Below, one piece after another: positions 61,793 through 64,000 of a DNA stretch of 64,000 nt (position 1 is its first letter; each line of letters opens with the position of its first letter). Source of the DNA: Thermosipho sp. (in: thermotogales). GTDB taxonomy: Bacteria; Thermotogota; Thermotogae; Thermotogales; Fervidobacteriaceae. The notes beneath the pieces were generated by a model. That model was not told the DNA's origin. It saw only the letters and a list, made by a program, of their open reading frames with translations, and ran no database searches. The stretch covers positions 1 to 64,000 of the forward strand of contig JACDNZ010000011.1 of the NCBI GenBank assembly GCA_017656345.1, given 5' to 3'. Made by a program: the position numbers and the translations under genes.

Positions 61793-63712
61793 TTAATGAA
61801 CGATTTTTCTAGGATAAATCTCAAATTCGTCTAGAATTTTGTAAGTTTTAACAAGTTCATAATTTTCTTCTTTTCCTACAGCTTTTACTACAAAATGTAT
61901 ACTGTTGTTTTCAACAGTTCCTACAACGTAATGTAAATATCCAGCGGCTGCAGCTTTTGAAAAAGGAAGGTACGATGCAGCGTTTGAATATAATCCATAT
62001 CCTAGTGGAGCACCCCCACCACCAGTTGTAATGTACATCACTCCATCTTTTAGAAACCTTTCATAATGGTGGATGTGGCCGTTAAATACAGCAGAGACCT
62101 TATATTTTACAAAAAGATTATGCCATTCTTCTCTAAATTGTTGACCTCTATCCTTTACATTTGAAAAGAATGGGTGGTGGAACAACACAATTATATAAGG
62201 TTTATCAGTATTTTTTAAATCATTTTCCAACCATTTTGTTTGAAAAATGCTTGCAGCAGTGTTTTCTTGAATATCACTATCAAGGACAATATAATGTACT
62301 GGGCCAATATCAAAAGAATACCATTGTTTAAGGAAATCTCCTCCGCCTTTTCTGGGTGGCATAAAAGCTTGATAATAATATTCGGTATTATGTTCATGGT
62401 TTCCTAACACAGGGAAAACAGGTGAAGTTGAGAAAAGAGAGTGTCCTGTGTCAAAAAATACATTCCACTCAAACAATTGAGGCCCACTTTCAACAAGGTC
62501 ACCTGTGTGAAGAACAAATAGAGCATTTTCTTTTGACAATTCATCACATATAATTTTATGCCTATCTGTGTTTGTACGTGTATCACCGTAAACAAGAAAT
62601 TTATATTTTTCATTTCCAGCTGTTTTAAAAGATATTTGTTCTTTTAGTGAGGTTCCAGCAAGAATGGTTGCGCTATAAGTTGTGGATGGGGTTAGATTAT
62701 CTATTTTTATTATATGAAAGGTATCGATGAGATTGTCTATTATTTTTTGATTGTTAACAAGTATTGCAGCTGTGCCTGGTTTATTTGTTTTAAACCCTAC
62801 GTATATGCTACTTGTTGAAAGACCAGTGAGGTATGGTTTCCAAAGAAATTCAAGCTTTTCTGGAATTTTAAGTATAATTTTGTCCTGAGTAAAACTTTCA
62901 ATTTCTAAATCTTCATTTAATACCTGATAGTTGTATTTACCCTCTGGGGCAGAAAAGTAAATTTCTCCATTTTTATTACTGGTTGATACATCAATAGGGG
63001 TATTTTCGTCTAATAAAATTATTTTTACGTTACTGATGGGTTTACCATTGTTATCCTGAACCAAGAGTTTATTTTGCTGATCAATAAGATTTAATTTTTC
63101 TTTTAAACTATGTATGTCTTTATCTACGATAATATCAAAATCAAATTTTGAATAGTTTTCTTCATGGGTAGGTGTTCTTGATAAAATCATGAGAGCTCCT
63201 ATCCTGTACATTGATAGTGAGTTTGGAAAAACAATAGCATACGCAATGTGTCTACACTGGATAAAATTATAATTTTGTTCTTTTATGAATACCGGTTTTA
63301 CATCACTTTCCTTGAAAAACACTCTCAATTCTTTTGATTCTTTTGAAAGTACGTTTACATGTATTCCGTTTTGTGTTAAAGAATATTCGATGGTTACCTC
63401 TTTATCCCCATTTGTTCCATATGCTACTATTTTTTCGGCATTTACTGTTTTAACCTTTGTTATTGTTACTTTCTTTTTATCGAGGGTAAAATACATATTA
63501 TAAATTGCATCGTACATGGTGTCTTTTGTTGCAAGATTCTCAAGAAGACCTTCGTTGCTTATAGAAGCGATAATTTTATTATTTGATAATATAGAACTTC
63601 CATTTTCTATATATGGAGTCATTCCTTTAAATGTTATGGAAGAGAATGAAAGTAGAGAAAATATTAAGAAAAATAATGTAAGAAATTTCGGGTATGGAGA
63701 ACATTTTTTCAT
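61793..63712 (-). CDS. Secreted metallophosphoesterase, purple acid phosphatase-like
   Basis: 639 residues. The signal peptide is KFLTLFFLIFSLLSFSSI. The first half has an unassigned beta domain, a carboxypeptidase-regulatory-like segment (VQDNNGKPISNVKIILLDEN) and an Fn3-like domain near residues 295-370. The catalytic calcineurin-like domain has YGDTRTNTDRH, LHTGDLVESG, VLGNHEHN, LFHHPFFS and FNGHIHHYERF, with all metal ligands present. Fn3 followed by a phosphoesterase domain is the purple acid phosphatase layout. It probably releases phosphate from organic esters outside the cell. ATG start with GGAGGT upstream. Confidence 0.87.
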   Translation of the reverse strand: MKKCSPYPKFLTLFFLIFSLLSFSSITFKGMTPYIENGSSILSNNKIIASISNEGLLENLATKDTMYDAIYNMYFTLDKKKVTITKVKTVNAEKIVAYGTNGDKEVTIEYSLTQNGIHVNVLSKESKELRVFFKESDVKPVFIKEQNYNFIQCRHIAYAIVFPNSLSMYRIGALMILSRTPTHEENYSKFDFDIIVDKDIHSLKEKLNLIDQQNKLLVQDNNGKPISNVKIILLDENTPIDVSTSNKNGEIYFSAPEGKYNYQVLNEDLEIESFTQDKIILKIPEKLEFLWKPYLTGLSTSSIYVGFKTNKPGTAAILVNNQKIIDNLIDTFHIIKIDNLTPSTTYSATILAGTSLKEQISFKTAGNEKYKFLVYGDTRTNTDRHKIICDELSKENALFVLHTGDLVESGPQLFEWNVFFDTGHSLFSTSPVFPVLGNHEHNTEYYYQAFMPPRKGGGDFLKQWYSFDIGPVHYIVLDSDIQENTAASIFQTKWLENDLKNTDKPYIIVLFHHPFFSNVKDRGQQFREEWHNLFVKYKVSAVFNGHIHHYERFLKDGVMYITTGGGGAPLGYGLYSNAASYLPFSKAAAAGYLHYVVGTVENNSIHFVVKAVGKEENYELVKTYKILDEFEIYPRKIVH

Positions 63713-63964
63713 ATTAATACCTCCTTCAAATTCAGCTTATCAGATTATTATAACACTATATAAAGCCGATTTGTTAAAAATTAAAAATTAAAAATCAATT
63801 AGTTAATGATGAGGTTTAAAAAGATATAATGAGGATACAACTTGATGAATAATGTGATATGATATGTGTATAAGTTGTTATAGAAATACAAAGGAATTTA
63901 AAAAAGTTTGAAATAGGATGTGTTTTTCCTTTTTGATAAAATAAATTTAGAGGGGGGAAAAATA

Positions 63965-64000
63965 GTGAAAAAAATTTTAAAATGGACATTTATCTTCATA
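63965..64000 (+). CDS. Start of a gene with signal-peptide-like N-terminus (partial)
   Basis: GTG at 63965 opens VKKILKWTFIFI and runs off the window. GAGGGGGG lies eight to ten bases upstream, a strong binding site. The Lys-Lys start and hydrophobic run suggest a secreted or membrane protein. Nothing else can be said. Confidence 0.55.
   Translation, partial: MKKILKWTFIFI

Overview
The window is AT-rich bacterial chromosome with tightly packed genes, many GTG and TTG starts, and strong GGAGG-type ribosome binding sites. The gene content points to the Thermotogales, most likely a Thermosipho or Fervidobacterium-like organism. The main evidence is the order rplU-prp-rpmA-ribU-rplM-rpsI followed by dnaG-rpoD (in Thermotoga maritima a RibU gene also sits between L27 and L13), together with PAPS-synthesis genes, an archaeal-type ATPase and an ornithine fermentation operon. 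The assignment rests on recognition and was not computed. No tRNA, rRNA, CRISPR array or intact insertion sequence was seen.

Layout. 1-4.5 kb: truncated AAA ATPase, a divergent DUF1704-like metallopeptidase, a Ste24-type M48 protease and a Wzx-like flippase. 4.5-12.3 kb: a nine-gene minus-strand operon for sulfate uptake and activation to PAPS (SLC13-type permease, CysD, CysN fused to a degenerate APS kinase, CysC), with a PHP phosphatase (possible PAP recycling), a phosphodiesterase, an unknown 150-aa-class protein and two small ribbon-helix-helix-like proteins sharing a KRLRxLGYLD tail. 12.5-18 kb: polysaccharide genes (alkaline-phosphatase-superfamily enzyme, two glycosyltransferases, WecB) and a glycosyltransferase pseudogene. 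18-26.3 kb: ribosomal proteins L21, L27, L13 and S9, the L27-processing protease Prp, RibU, primase, the main sigma factor and an orphan FtsX-type permease. 26.4-32.3 kb: L28, a small membrane protein, alanine racemase without a canonical start, YhaM-type nuclease, topoisomerase I, a ferritin-like protein and a short ChrA protein.

32.4-39.8 kb: an exopolysaccharide export and control module, with a ten-repeat SLBB export protein divergent from a Wzz/tyrosine autokinase fusion and its PHP-type phosphatase, then an unrecognised HExxH protein. 40.4-47.3 kb: archaeal-type ATPase, methyltransferase, and a bacterial alpha-2-macroglobulin / HExxH protein / DUF1175 operon. The macroglobulin frame is broken at a T9 run. 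47.5-52.2 kb: metal resistance (CopB-type and ZntA-type P-type ATPases, ArsR/CadC-type regulator with matching operators). 52.4-54.1 kb: lipoprotein with eight PQQ-like propeller repeats. 54.2-59.5 kb: ornithine fermentation operon ord-ortA-ortB-oraS-oraE. 59.7-64 kb: S9 peptidase, a secreted metallophosphoesterase and the first codons of another gene.

How the parts work together. The flippase, glycosyltransferases, WecB, SLBB exporter, autokinase and phosphatase look like scattered parts of surface-polysaccharide production. PAPS made next to them, with no sulfate-reduction genes visible, could feed sulfation of that polymer; this is inference. The most unusual observations are the PAPS operon with its pseudo-kinase and twin small proteins, the alanine racemase start, the macroglobulin homopolymer frameshift with nested gene overlaps, and a helically phased GTCACA array before the L21 operon.
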